Of a DNA stretch of 64,000 bases, positions 23,157-36,000 are shown one piece after another. The notes under the pieces were generated by a model. That model ran no database searches, was not told where the DNA came from, and was given only the letters and a program-made list of their open reading frames with translations. Source of the stretch: Syngnathus acus (Eukaryota; Chordata; Actinopteri; Syngnathiformes; Syngnathidae); NCBI RefSeq assembly GCF_901709675.1, contig NC_051097.1, forward strand, positions 4,020,539-4,084,538. The letters are read 5' to 3'. Position 1 is the first letter of the stretch. The number at the start of each line of letters is the position of its first letter. A program made the position numbers and the translations under genes.

Positions 23157-23577
23157 AAAGTACTTTGCGGTGTGACTTTAATCGAGATTCTACAAAGGAA
23201 AAATAGCATATGAGTGAAATAATATTTGCAGCTCCAGTTCCAATAAGAGTTTGGGGCAAAAAAAGCGTTGAATAAACACTTCCATCAACAATTGATAAAA
23301 AGTAGTTTTACCATTTTACCATTTTTTAAGTACTTTTAATTATTTTTTTTTTTTTTTATTGCTAAGAAAGCAAAAAAAAAAAAAAAAATACAGCAAAGTA
23401 GAATTTTTACCAAGTGTTTAACGTACTTTGCGGTGTGACTTTAATCAAGATTCTACAAAGGAAAAATTGTTTTTTTTATAAATTTTATAAGTCCTTTTAA
23501 TTACTTTTTTTTTTATTGCTAAAAAGCTAGAAAAAAAATGAAAATACAGCAAAGTAGAATTTTTACCAAGTGTTGGA
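23157..23577. repeat. Local duplication with A/T-run segments
   Basis: ACTTTGCGGTGTGACTTTAA plus the following ATTCTACAAAGGAAAAAT occurs at about 23161 and 23425. A second block ending CAGCAAAGTAGAATTTTTAC occurs at about 23322-23420 and 23478-23577. The order is A, unique 116 bp, B, A, B, so an A-B unit was duplicated and one copy lost or gained a spacer. Confidence 0.8.
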
Positions 23578-23869
23578 AAAAAACTACTGTTGAAACCTGA
23601 TGTCTGGGATTATTCAAGTTTCTAGTGTAGGTGTTTATGAAATACTGACCAGATGTTTGAGGGAGTTATCTATAAAGAGGAAGTAAACACAGAATCGGAG
23701 TGCTGTCAAACCAGCACATTTGTAGTAGGAATTTGGGCATGCACTGGAACTGTGTTTCTTTTGTAATTGTTTAAGCGTCTGAATGAAAACCGTAGCTATT
23801 TTTGCTTTGGTGGAATGGAGGCTGCCCTGACACTGTGCACAGTAGCTCTGAAAATCCGTGTCAGGAAGT

Positions 23870-23948
23870 GATCTGGGCTGGAACTCAGCGGCACCGAGAC
23901 CTGCAATAACACACTCAGAGGAGCTGCTCAACTTAACACTGCACTAGA
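23870..23948 (+). other. Possible noncoding first exon of sh3bp2 (weak)
   Basis: A GC-richer stretch ends in a good donor GATGG|gtgagt at 23948/23949, with an AAAGAGGAAGTA motif (PU.1/ETS-like) about 200 bases upstream at about 23675. The sh3bp2 start-codon exon begins at 30025 after an acceptor, so an upstream noncoding exon must exist; this is one candidate only. Confidence 0.2.
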
Positions 23949-23949
23949 T

Positions 23950-26900
23950 GGGTGAGTTTGCTTCAAAATTGAAAGCTCACTTATCATGCTCTAACTTTTA
24001 CTTTCTCACTTTTATACTTTCAGTTTGTATTTACTTCAGTGCTTCTTGTTTATGATGAAATGTTTAACATCCCTGAGAGTTAATACACCTTCTAATTCTT
24101 TGCTTGTTAAAAAAAATGTTGGGGTAAACTTTTTGCAGGTTAATTAATATGATCACTATTTACTAATGCTGCATATTCAGACATTGTTAGAAAATGGTAG
24201 TACAATATGTTCTATTTGGTAAGCGCCACTTCAAATTCGACTTTTTGTTGTTGTCACTAGTCACCCATTGTGCACATCGCAGGACAGTCAGCAGTGATAA
24301 ACCAATCAGATAACGACAACAATTGTGACACCATGCTCAGCATTTGCAAAGGCAAAGTAAGGTGAATCGGGATTCTGAATTGTTAAAAACAAAAACTTAA
24401 AATTAAAAAAACAGTCATTGCTATTTGTGAGCATGTGCACTCACTATTCTGAAGGGCCAGAGTATATTATATTAGGTACACATAAAAGATAAAATCAGAT
24501 TTTGCAACAACAACAATCTACCATGCTCACGACTCGAAGGTGAGAAAATAAGAAACACAATGAAAATAAAATAAGTGACTGTTACTTGAAAACAAATAAA
24601 CACAATGTCATATAAAACAGTTCAATGTTTTCAACTGCCCGACGCTCAGCTTGTTCCCTTCAAAAGCACAGAAGTCCATACCTGAGCAAAATCTTCTTTT
24701 CGTTTTTGTTATGCTGCTTGTTGATTGTTAATTTCACTTTTTCTCATGAACAATCTTTTCTGTGTACTTTCCCTTCAACTGATATAGTGTCATAGCCAAA
24801 AGGGTTAATTGGCACTTGCTTAAAATATTCTTCTCAAGTCCTTGTCACAACCTCACTGTACCAGGTCGACAACTTCACTAAGCAATCTTGGTGACACTAT
24901 TACCTGATGCTAATTTAAGAATTTAACAAAATAACGCAGCCTTTTATCTTTAACATTATAGTCATTCACCCGTTGGCAGTAAGGCTAAAAAAAAAATCAA
25001 AAATCAAACAATAACCCAATTTCCCAGCCCTTACGCTACCATGTATATCCAAACTGAGCCACAAAAATAAACACGTAATGGAAATCTAGCCAAAGAGGTG
25101 TTTTCACAGAAACAGATGAAGGACCACACTGGCCACATCAGGTGTCTTCACATGAGCGATCGTCTGACATGGGCCACCCAGACACATAATGAAATAGTAG
25201 TATAGTGAATCTGTCTTCACAAATTTCCCATAGTATCATTAAAACCTGCTCGAGTTGATTGTTAGGGAATTTTGCAGTATATAAGGTAAGCGGTTTTCGT
25301 GATGATGTCAGCGCCATGAGGAGAATGTGGGATAATGGTGTAGACAGGTTTATAACAATTCCTGGAACGTGGCGTGCATTCTCGTCAGAGGCATCACCTG
25401 TTTAATACATGCGGTTAAATAGAGGAAACATCACTGACAGTGCCAGGATATCAAGACTCCACTTTGGAAATTACAATTCCAAATGATGATGTAACAATGA
25501 TGTCTGTTGGTACTGTTGTGTTGCTTGCTGCCAGACAAAGACCGAGCTTGTGGTTTGAGATTATTGTATTTACTCACTGACTGTAACAGGAAGTAGTTTG
25601 TCACACTAACTGTAATTCAACAGTTTTATGGGTGTTTTGTTAATTAAATTAGACAAATTAGACCTTAATTTTCTCCTATACAGCAGTCACGTGTTGTGAT
25701 AATTAGCGCAATACATTAGCTTTGGTTAATTGATAAATGAAGTTATATTTTTCATAAAATAGGTCATTGGTGGGCTGATGGTTTACTCACCTGACTTCCG
25801 TGCAGGAAGTGTGAGTTCAGTTCCCACTCAGTGGGAAAGTCTCATTGAGAGGTTTGCTGTTGAAGATGTGATTTTTTTTTTTTTTTGCAATGAAATACAA
25901 AACCTAATAACCATTATACAAGTGGTTAGGGTTAAAGTCACTTGTGGAACACCTTTACATGTAATGTGGCTTCACAATATGCTTCTCTGGTGAGTTACCT
26001 GGGAGAGACAATATGGTCGACAGCAGTTTATCTGGTAGCAAAGGATGGAAAGTCCCCCCATCTTTCTCAGGTCTTTGTGTCCACATGAAGAGCATGTTTG
26101 TGTAGAGGTGTGGGTGTTTCCTACCAACCAATCGCATTGTGACTAACCCAAGGCAGGAAGGAAGTACACTTCAGGCATCTGACCAATCACCCACCTGCAG
26201 GAAGTTAGAAGACTTCAAACCTGCTTTGCAGAATTAAAGGAAGACACAACTCAGTGACCTTTTCTTTTTTACTTTGACCTTCCATACATCTCTCTAAGGC
26301 TACATTGGATCATTTCGCAACAATTGGCAACCCGCTCTGATCATTCAGTCTCCTCTTACAGTACGGATCTCACCTACACAACTGTCGCTCAATTGAACTA
26401 GAAATTCAGTCTGCATCAAGATACGTGAGGCAAAAAAAATGCTCGACTGGGATTTACTACCATCGACATGTATGTTCCATCTGTGAGAAAATCCACTGTG
26501 TGGAGCTCCAAAGCGAGGGTCAGGATGTGTTTTCAGGAACAGAGTGATGTCATGTAAGTAGGAACCTTCCTTTTTTGCAGTCTTGTGTAGAATTGGATTT
26601 TTAATGAAATACATTTAATAATAATAATAATTATTAATATCATTAAATAAATTCTTAAAATATTTTATTTCTATTATATTTAATTGACTTTCTTTCAGAC
26701 TTTCTTTGTTTTTTTTTTAGGAAACTCCGAACTAGGTTATATATCCAGCAGCATTGTGTTTATGGTGTTAAGCACACTTCTATCTTGTTGAGGGTTAGTG
26801 CAACACTGAGAATTAAATACCCACCTACACCATTTGGAATTTCTTCGAGCTGTTTGGCGGAAACGAGGCCATACAAACTTCCGTCATGCGAGACATCATG

Positions 26901-29900
26901 CACAAAATACTTCACTATACCATGCAAAGGCCCAATTCACCATCAAATGAACCAACATTGTAAATTTGTGTGGAATCAAATGCTATTGTCACGCATGAGT
27001 CAGAAATGGGATTTATTTTTATGGCATCTGTTTTCATTCATGTAAGTTATGCACTTTCAGTGACCAAAGAAGCTATTACAGTCAGGGTTTTTGAAACTGT
27101 TATCAGTGTGAGATAATACTGCATTCCAAGTAAGTTGTTGCTAGGCTAATGGTTTGTGTTAGAAAATGGGACATTTCCAGGAAGTGTTTTAGTTTTCATT
27201 CTCTGTCAGGGGGGAGGATGGGCGTGGGATCGGATTCGTCTTCATGCCTTTTGCTCTTTCGCTTTACCTTACCATTTGATTCAATACTTACCGTGTAGCA
27301 TTAGCCATATAGTTGAAAATAATCTATTTATCTTGGCAGATTGACATGAGTGGCTATAGTTTTATTAGTGAGAGGAAATGCTCAGAGGGGTCCTTAAAGG
27401 CTCAGATCGAAAAATTTAAGCTGATTTTTCATTCAGTACATCCTCTAAGAGGAGGAAGTGACCTCGTCTGACACTTTAGAGTACATTTGGGCAAAAAGAA
27501 AAAACACTTTCATTTTCAGAATGAAAGTTTCATTGTACTTCATGTAACTAAAAAAATAATAGAAATAAATTGTGCACATAACTTTTAACACCCCAGTGCA
27601 CCTACACTGTCTATGAAAATAGAATCCCAAAAATTAGAAAATTCCAAAATAACAATAATATTAATTAATGTTACTCCTACTTTGGAGTTGATCCCCTAGA
27701 AATGCGACCATAGTTATAGCACCATTATGCTTTAGTTTCCTTTGCTGCCTGTGTGTTGGATTTGCTCCACACGGGGGGATGGTACAGGAAATCCACCCTT
27801 CCCATTTGATAAACAGAAGGAGAACCCAAACCTCTGCCATACCGAGATGATGATAGTGGCGGTGTTCGCGCCTGAGAAAAAACCACACACATCTTCTGCG
27901 TGTCTTCTTAGATACGCGCCACCCTGATGATTGACTGACGTCTCATCTTTTAGCTGTGTTCCGGTTCAGTCTCTATTGGTCTGCCATGCCTTTCATTCCT
28001 GACGGTTGACTCCTTTTGGCCGCAGAGTTGTCAGCATTTCAAATTACAAGATGACTCATACTCTAACTATGTTCTTAGTGCATTTTAAATGGGACTTAAA
28101 GCTTTGAATTCGGAATAGTTTAGTCATGCTCAATGGATTTATTTCTGTAAACACACAGCGATCAAGTGGGATTATAAACACTCTGCTTTGTGATGCTGGT
28201 GGGTAATTGTTTCCAGGCAAACATTCAAATGAGTTAAACATATAATAAAAGGATATGATCCCCTTTAAGTGTATTTTATGATTTTACAACGTTAGTATGA
28301 ATTCTGGAATTACACTTTCCTGGCACCTGTTGGACAAAAAAAAGACTACAGTCCTACATCACACTTTGTCCTACTTGCCATCAATGGTGTCCTTCTACTG
28401 TGGTATCACAAAATAAATTTTAATCCTTCTGATTTGGTCAGATGATTTGAACTTTTACTCTTATTGTCTTGCAAGGCTCTCATGTTTTTCCGACGATGCC
28501 ATTAAATGTGCAAAGGCTCACTTGGAGTTGTATTATTTTAACTATTGTAACTTTAGATAGTTTATTATATACTTAGAAAACATAAGACTTGACTGTGTAA
28601 AGACTGATCCTCAGCAAAATCCTGAATTGACTCCACAAGGAAAAAAATACTTTTGATTGACGTCAGGAATAAAAAAAATGGTCATACTATTAATACCAAA
28701 ATTCCACTGCTTCGATGTAATCCAAAAACTCACATCATACTATGACACGTTAATGTTTAAGAATGTAGTTGGACTGCAGTACATCAAGTCAGATGTTTAT
28801 ACAGTTGTGTACTGTGACAGCGAAAGGGAGCAGATGCCTTCACTCTTTATAGGCTACACACACACACACATCATCATCTACCCCGACACTCTGAGGTCTG
28901 CTGATAAACTGGAAGTTCCTCGTAAACTCATTTGAGGATGAAGGGCTTGACTTGGGATGTTTATTTTGAAACAAACGCACACACACGCACACATTACATA
29001 AAACCTCAACTGAAATGATTCTTGGCACGAATATTTCCTGTTTGGAGTGTTTGTTTGCTGATGTCAGGGCACTATCTCAGCTTAGGTGTGTGAGGGAGGT
29101 CATGTATGGAACAGGTTTTCCAGTAAGAGACAACCATGAAGAGGCAAAAGATAGACCTGATCTGGATCCATTAAAAGGTCCAGCCATAGAGCTTCTGCCG
29201 TATACGGTGGCCGTCTCCATTGTCAATCTGCTAAGAGACAGCCATGCAATGTTGAGCATTAAAACAAAACGTGACAGCATATAGAACAGGTCACGTCTTC
29301 TCAGTGCTGCAAAGGAATGTGTGAGATCATTTCTTCTGGCATTCATCCAGCGAAAACAAGGATGTGCCAACCATACTGCAGCTAACATTTCATGTTCGTT
29401 TACAAGTCATCACATTTAGAAAAGTGAGTCAATGGATATCGTCCGTCAGGGGAATGCTGTTAAGGCTTTTTGTATGTGTTCTTTATTTGCTTTTAAATGT
29501 CGTAGTCTATTGTTTTGTAATGCCTTTAAATTGTGTATTTTTAATTATGTGAGGCACAGTAAATTGTGTGTTTTTTAATTATGTGCGGCACAGTCTCATC
29601 AAAACAGGTACGTTTTATTTGTATTACACAGTTTTGTTTACTAATTTATTTATCAAGGGACAGTACATATGAATGAACATTTCTGTCAATATGCCAGTTA
29701 GCCAGAATTTGTGATTTTTCTGTTATCTCATTTATATTTGTTGTTTGTATTATTTTAAGGACAAAATTTTGTCTGCACCAGGAGTTAACATACAGTTAGC
29801 AGAATATCTGCTTTTTGAATTTGCGTGGCTTTCCATAAAGGATAGTCATTGCTGTCTACTGACTGATTTTTTGTCAGAGCACACATTGCAAGAACTCAAT

Positions 29901-30024
29901 GCTCCGCCATTTCATTTTTATAAATCTTAGCGAAGGGTTGTGCTCACTATTAATTACTATGTTAAGCCTTTGTCTCTAACTGTGGCTCACTTTTATTGTC
30001 AACTTCCCATTTCTTTTCATGCAG
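23950..30024. other. Region upstream of sh3bp2 coding exons; no gene seen
   Basis: About 6 kb without a recognisable coding exon. Several AGGAAGTG-type ETS cores occur (for example near 25570, 25804, 27180, 27452). CA runs lie near 28857-28870 and 28976-28992. Open frames on both strands at 29015-29388 resemble nothing I know. Confidence 0.4.
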
Positions 30025-30028
30025 AACC

Positions 30029-33000
30029 ATGTCAGCTCAGGAGGTGTGTTGGCCTGTGCCAATGCGAGCCATCGGAGCCCAGAACCTCCTCACTATGCCT
30101 GGTGGAGTTTCTATAGCAGGATACCTCCACAAGAAGGGAGCCAATCAGTTTGCTAGTCTCATGAGATGTGAGTAAATATTGAGAAAACCTAATCCAATTT
30201 CTAGATGACTCTAGGTAGGGGTGTACCCTTATGTTTTATTTTACAATGTGTATCCATATAAAGCTTAATGATAGGACACAATGTGATAGGTGTATATATA
30301 TATATATACACACATATAAACACATATATATATACTATATACACATATAAACACACACATTTTGGGGGGGTGAACGGTAGAATTTGATATGACAAAGTCG
30401 ATTTTGGTACATGATTAAATAACCGGAACTTAGTTTGAAATATTCCCTGATGCGTGCAAGCTGGTGAGAAGTTTTGCTGTGAACACACTCGACTTGATTC
30501 GCAACCCGACACTTGCTGCAGTAAGCATTTAAATTTTAATTTAAAATGAAATGAAATAAAAATTTAAACATGTTGCAAAATTGTTTGCGACAACTAAAAC
30601 TGCAAATATTTTTGCAACCTTTTATGAACCCTGACAAAATCTAAAATTCACTGGTCGCAAGTATTCTCCACTTGGTGAGAACTGAAATTGATACTTTATT
30701 TATTTTAAAGAAATTGATACAACAGTTGTGTATTGATACTATCAGAGAGTTACTAAATAATAATAATTAATTCATTAATACATATTCACATTTACAAAAC
30801 AAATAAGATGTTAAGCGACATTTCCAACAACAATCCATAAATATTAAATCTGTGAAGAATTACATATAGTGAGTGCTCTTATTATCGATCAAAACAGATT
30901 ATTAAGTGGTTTTTGTTGTTGTTTTTTTCAGGGCCATTGAGGTACATCATCGTCCACAAGGGCTGTGTGTACTACTTTAAAAGTAGTACGTCTCCTGCAC
31001 CACACGGAGCGTTCTCTCTAAACGGTTACAATAGGTCAGCAGCAGAATTTTCTCTCTTTTTTTAAATTATCCTTAGCTGCTAAGATTTGCATCTACCATT
31101 TAAAAGACAAATCATTACATTGTTGGCTATATCCCCCTCCCCCCTCTCCCACAGAGTGATGAGAGCAGCAGAGGAAACGACATCTAACAATGTTTTTCCG
31201 TTTAAGATGATCCACATCAGTAAAAAACACAGGACGTGGTTTTTCTCTGCAGCTAGTGAAGATGAGAGGAGGGTAGGAAGAATCACACCCAGACGTTATA
31301 AAGTAGCTGTAAAAGACTGGATGATTATTGTGATTTAGGGATGAACTAGGTCAACACTTCATGCACACACTTAACACATTATATTTTATGCCGTAATACA
31401 GACATGGATGCGATCCTTACGACATGAAATTGACCATTATAATGACAGGAAAGAGTCCCAGATTCCCAGGTAATCCAATTAATCGGAGGCATTTTCATGT
31501 TTCAATTTGCTTTCTTCCTGCAATCATTGTCTTTGTTGCCATAGTGACTCGGATTCAGATGCAGACAGTTTCTACGGGACCATTGAAAGGCCTTTGGATA
31601 TTAAACACCCAATCAATAATGCAGACACTGGTAAGACATGCAGGAGGAATTGATTTTGGCTAAATTTGCTACTGAGCTACCCAATCCTCTCTGGATGTAG
31701 ATTATGGTGAGGATGATGATGATGAAGATGAGCAAGACTATCTGAAGCCAGACAGTGACTGTGTTCCAACAAGTACAAGTAAGCACAACATATTCATGTA
31801 CACGTTCACGCCAAAGTGTAGATCAATGATCCGTTTGTTACTGATGATTTGCAGAATGTTACTAAATGATATCAATTCTGCTTTGCTGCCATCTTGTGGC
31901 AATTATTGTAATTTATCATTTTTTGTTGGACGTCTCATTTCAAACAGTAGAGTTTGGCTATTCACGCTCTAACTTGTTCCCTAACATCTGCAAATACTGT
32001 ATTGTAGCTGCATGCATATAATCCTATTGAAATCAAAATCAGTAAATAATATGTAAAAGTAAGCTTTCAAGGGTATCCATTTGAATTTACAGAGTATGCT
32101 AGGTTTGAGTGGGAAGTTTTCTACATGATTAATCATCATACATTATTGGATTGTCTTTGGACTGTGATTAATTAATTATTCGACAATAAAAATTCCTCAA
32201 AGAAAATGTTAACTGATTGGTAATGTCGGTTCTACTTCCACAGGTCGACCCACTGGCCCTCCACCTTCTTACCCGCCTCCTCCTGTTCCAATGATACCTC
32301 CGCGACCTTTTGGATCTTGTTTACAAACCCATAAAGGGCCACCACCTCCAATCCCATCACACAACCGAGTCAAAACCAGTGCAAACATTAGAAAAAACCC
32401 GCCCTCGATTTCTCCTCCCATCCTGAAGGACACAAACAAAGGTCCGCCTCCCGCTCCACCCTTCGCCGCCCAGATGCACAATCACGCCTCTCCTATCCCC
32501 CCACCCCTTCCTCCACCCAATTCACAGCGGCCTCTTAAAAACAGGATGCAGTCTGTGGTTGGACCAGGGACTGACAGAAAACACCAGAGGCCTTCATCCT
32601 CTGTTTCACTCCAATCCCCCACCACCATTCCCATCTGTGATCAGCTAGAAAGCAGGATGACTGTCAGTGATGGAGATCACTGCCCTCGTGATGCCGGAAA
32701 AAAACAGTCTGCTATCAAAAACCACCGCAGCAAGCCAAGCCAAGCACTGACCAAAGCAGCAAATTTTGAAGAGCCAATGCCAAAACCTCGAACGGCATTT
32801 CCCTCGGTGCCGACACCTTTCTGCTACCCACCATTTCCCTGTCACGCATCTCGAGCTACTCTTCTTCAAAGTGAACTGCACAAGTGTACAAATGCACCAA
32901 AAGCTCCAACAGTCAAGCCTCCACTGCCTTTAACCAAGCCCAGACAAACAGGCACACCTCTCCAGTAAGTTTTTCTCACATACACCTGACCGGTGACTCA

Positions 33001-36000
33001 ACTCACTTCACGACAAGCACCAGTTTGGCAGATACAATCAGAACATTTTTTTTTTAATTTGAACTGTCTGTTCCCACTCCCATCAAGCAGTACTGTCAAA
33101 GTAAACATAAAAGAAAGATAATTCCAAATTGTATTGTCTGCGACCTGAATGCTAACAAACGATGGGAAACTACGAGAACAAGCGATACTTTGAAAGGAAA
33201 TCAATTTGAAAACTGAAGTTGAGATGAGGTCTACCTTAACTAAGTGCACGAGCAAAACATCAATAGATGCAAATGAGCTAGATGTGAAACTCGCATACAT
33301 GTTATTTATCTTTTAAAGTGGGATAAAATGAATATAGGGCGGCATGGTAGGACACTGGTTAGCACGTCCGCCTCACAGTTCAGAGGGTGCGGGTTCATTT
33401 CCACCTCCGGCCCTCCTTGTGTGGAGTTTGCATGTTCTCCCCCTGCCTTAGTGGGTTTTCTCCAGGCACTACGGTTTCTTCCTACATCCTAAAAACATGC
33501 ATGGTAGATCGATTGAGTTGCCCGTAGGTGTGAGTGTGGATGGTTGTTTGTCTCTGTGTGCCCTGCGATTAGCTGGCAACCAGTTCAGGGTCGTGGTTTG
33601 GAAGTTACCTGGGCATTGGTTTTGTGGAGCGGGAAGAGGCACCAACCCTTCAGATGACTCTCATGAGGAATTTCCCTAAGCCGGTCCATAAACGCAATTG
33701 ATCATATCTTCTCCACACGACACATCGGAACTGGGAAGCTGCCCTGCTCCATGGTATTTCATTAGCAGGTTATACAATGGATGGCTAGAATAAATGTGTG
33801 TCTTGTGTCTTGGTGTGCTGGAAACAGAAGACGTGGAGAACGTCTACATCTTTGTAGTTATCACTCACTGACCCTTACGGTGCTGAAAGTGTACTGAAAG
33901 ATGGGTCTTGTTCCCTCAGCAATGAGGAACCTCTTAACAAGGTTAAAGGCCGACGCCGCAGACCCCAGAGAAATGATGTCTACACTTCGCCTGGAGATGT
34001 CTGAATTATAAAAATAATCCACGAGCAGCGTGAGGCTGGCATGGAAGATGGTGAATGACGAACTGTCGGGACTGGTGCCGTCCTGTGATGCTCTCCTATA
34101 TCTTGTGGGCTGTGACTCCCAGAGAACATTCAAGACTGGAAATGACAGACTGGAAATCCTATAAAGACTCTTAAGAACTCTCAGGGTATCCAGTTAATTA
34201 GGACACTTGGGCAAAAAAAAATGGAAGTGGTATAACAGATCACAAATGTAAACTATCGGTGATGTAAATTAACGAGATAAAACCTGAAGATTCCAACTAA
34301 TGAACTACTATTTTGTTGTTTCATACAATTTAGAATGTCACTTTTGTTTTTTTTTTGTTTTTTTCTTGGGCGGGGGTGACAAAAGTAATCGAAATCCCTT
34401 GTTGAAATCGGGGCGGGACAAGATAAGCAGAACTGCTTTATTCTATTTACCATTTCAGCAAGTCATGTGGTAGTAGTGTATGTAATGAAATTGTGATGAA
34501 TGGTGATAATGTAAAAGTCAAAATAAACAAAAAAAACTTTAGATACACATCTAATCGGCATCTAAGGTATGTGGCAGTGATGGTGCTGTCAGCCTTTAAG
34601 CATTGGATGTCTGAACACAAATGTTGCTGGAACACATGTAGACAGACAATTTTTACAATGTTCACAGGCATATTTTCTTAACGGTTTGCAAAATAATAAT
34701 AATAATAATTTCAGTATCGTACTGATGAGGTGAGAGGAGTTGAGACGTCTCTATAAACAAGATCCATCTTTGTCCTATACTACCCCCAGGTGGCCAAGGC
34801 AGACGTCAGACTGTACTATATAGCACAATACTATGCTATGCTAGCATCGTTACAATACAAAAATGTTGACTTTGATACTTATACCTGCATGGTTGCCAAA
34901 AAGGGACTACACGGTTTCAGCCCAATGCCAGTGATACGTACCTTGATACCATCTAAAAAATTTGCAAATAAGTCAAATAGAGTCGCGGCTCGGTGGCGCA
35001 CTGGGTAGCACGTCCACCTCACAGTTAGGAGGGTGCGGGTTCGATTCCACCTCCGGCCCTCCCAGTGTGGAGTTTGGAAGTTCTCCCCGGGCCCGCGTGG
35101 GTTTTCTCTGGGCACTCCGGTTTCCTTCCACATCCTAAAAACATGCTTGGTAGGCCGACTGAGCACTTCAAATTGTCCCTGGGTGTGAGTGCAAATGGTT
35201 GTTTGTCTCTATGTGCCCTGCGATTGGCTGGCAACCGGTTCAGGGTGTCCCCCGCCTACTGCCCGATGACGGCTGGGATAGGCTCCAGCACACCCGCGAC
35301 CCCCGATGGGACGAAGCGGTTCAGTAAATGGATGGATGGATAAAATAAGAGCAGCTAAACAACCTCAGATTCTTTTGACTTGTATAATTCAGAAATCACT
35401 TGAACACAAAACATAAACACTGACCATTCTTACGATATCAGTCCAGTACGGTATCAAAGTTTTGGGCCACCAATAGTAAACCGTAAATCAACAACTAGTA
35501 ACAAGTAGACAGAGTGGAAAAAGAACATGGAAATAACACAGAAAGGTCCAAAATGAGATTTAAAGCCATCAATCAGATCACCTACTTGCCACATTTATTT
35601 ATTACTGCAACATGTTCACTTCAGGTTGTACTAATAAAACTACGAAATCAAAGGGTGGTCTTGAAACTATAGTGCCTTCTAATGAAAGCAGTCCTACTAT
35701 TTATACTGTGTTTTCCCACCAGAAGAGCATCCCCAGAAGGTCAAAGTTTCCGTTCATCAAGAGATAAGGACACTGAGATGCCCAAGAAGGAACAAGATTT
35801 GACTGAGAGCACTGAAGGAGATGTTTCCGATGAGGATTATGATGACGTAAGAAAAATTGACATTAATTTACATTAACAGTGAGCTCACTTCATTCATACT
35901 TTGGAACTAATTTATTTTCTGTATAAATTCACATTTTTATATGAACTTTTACTTATCCAGGAAGGCAATGCTGACCTGGCTGCAGACAGCAGCATGGACA

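Noticed and set aside
32269-32481. Glycine-rich minus-strand frame
   Set aside because: It is the antisense of the proline-rich exon 7 of sh3bp2.
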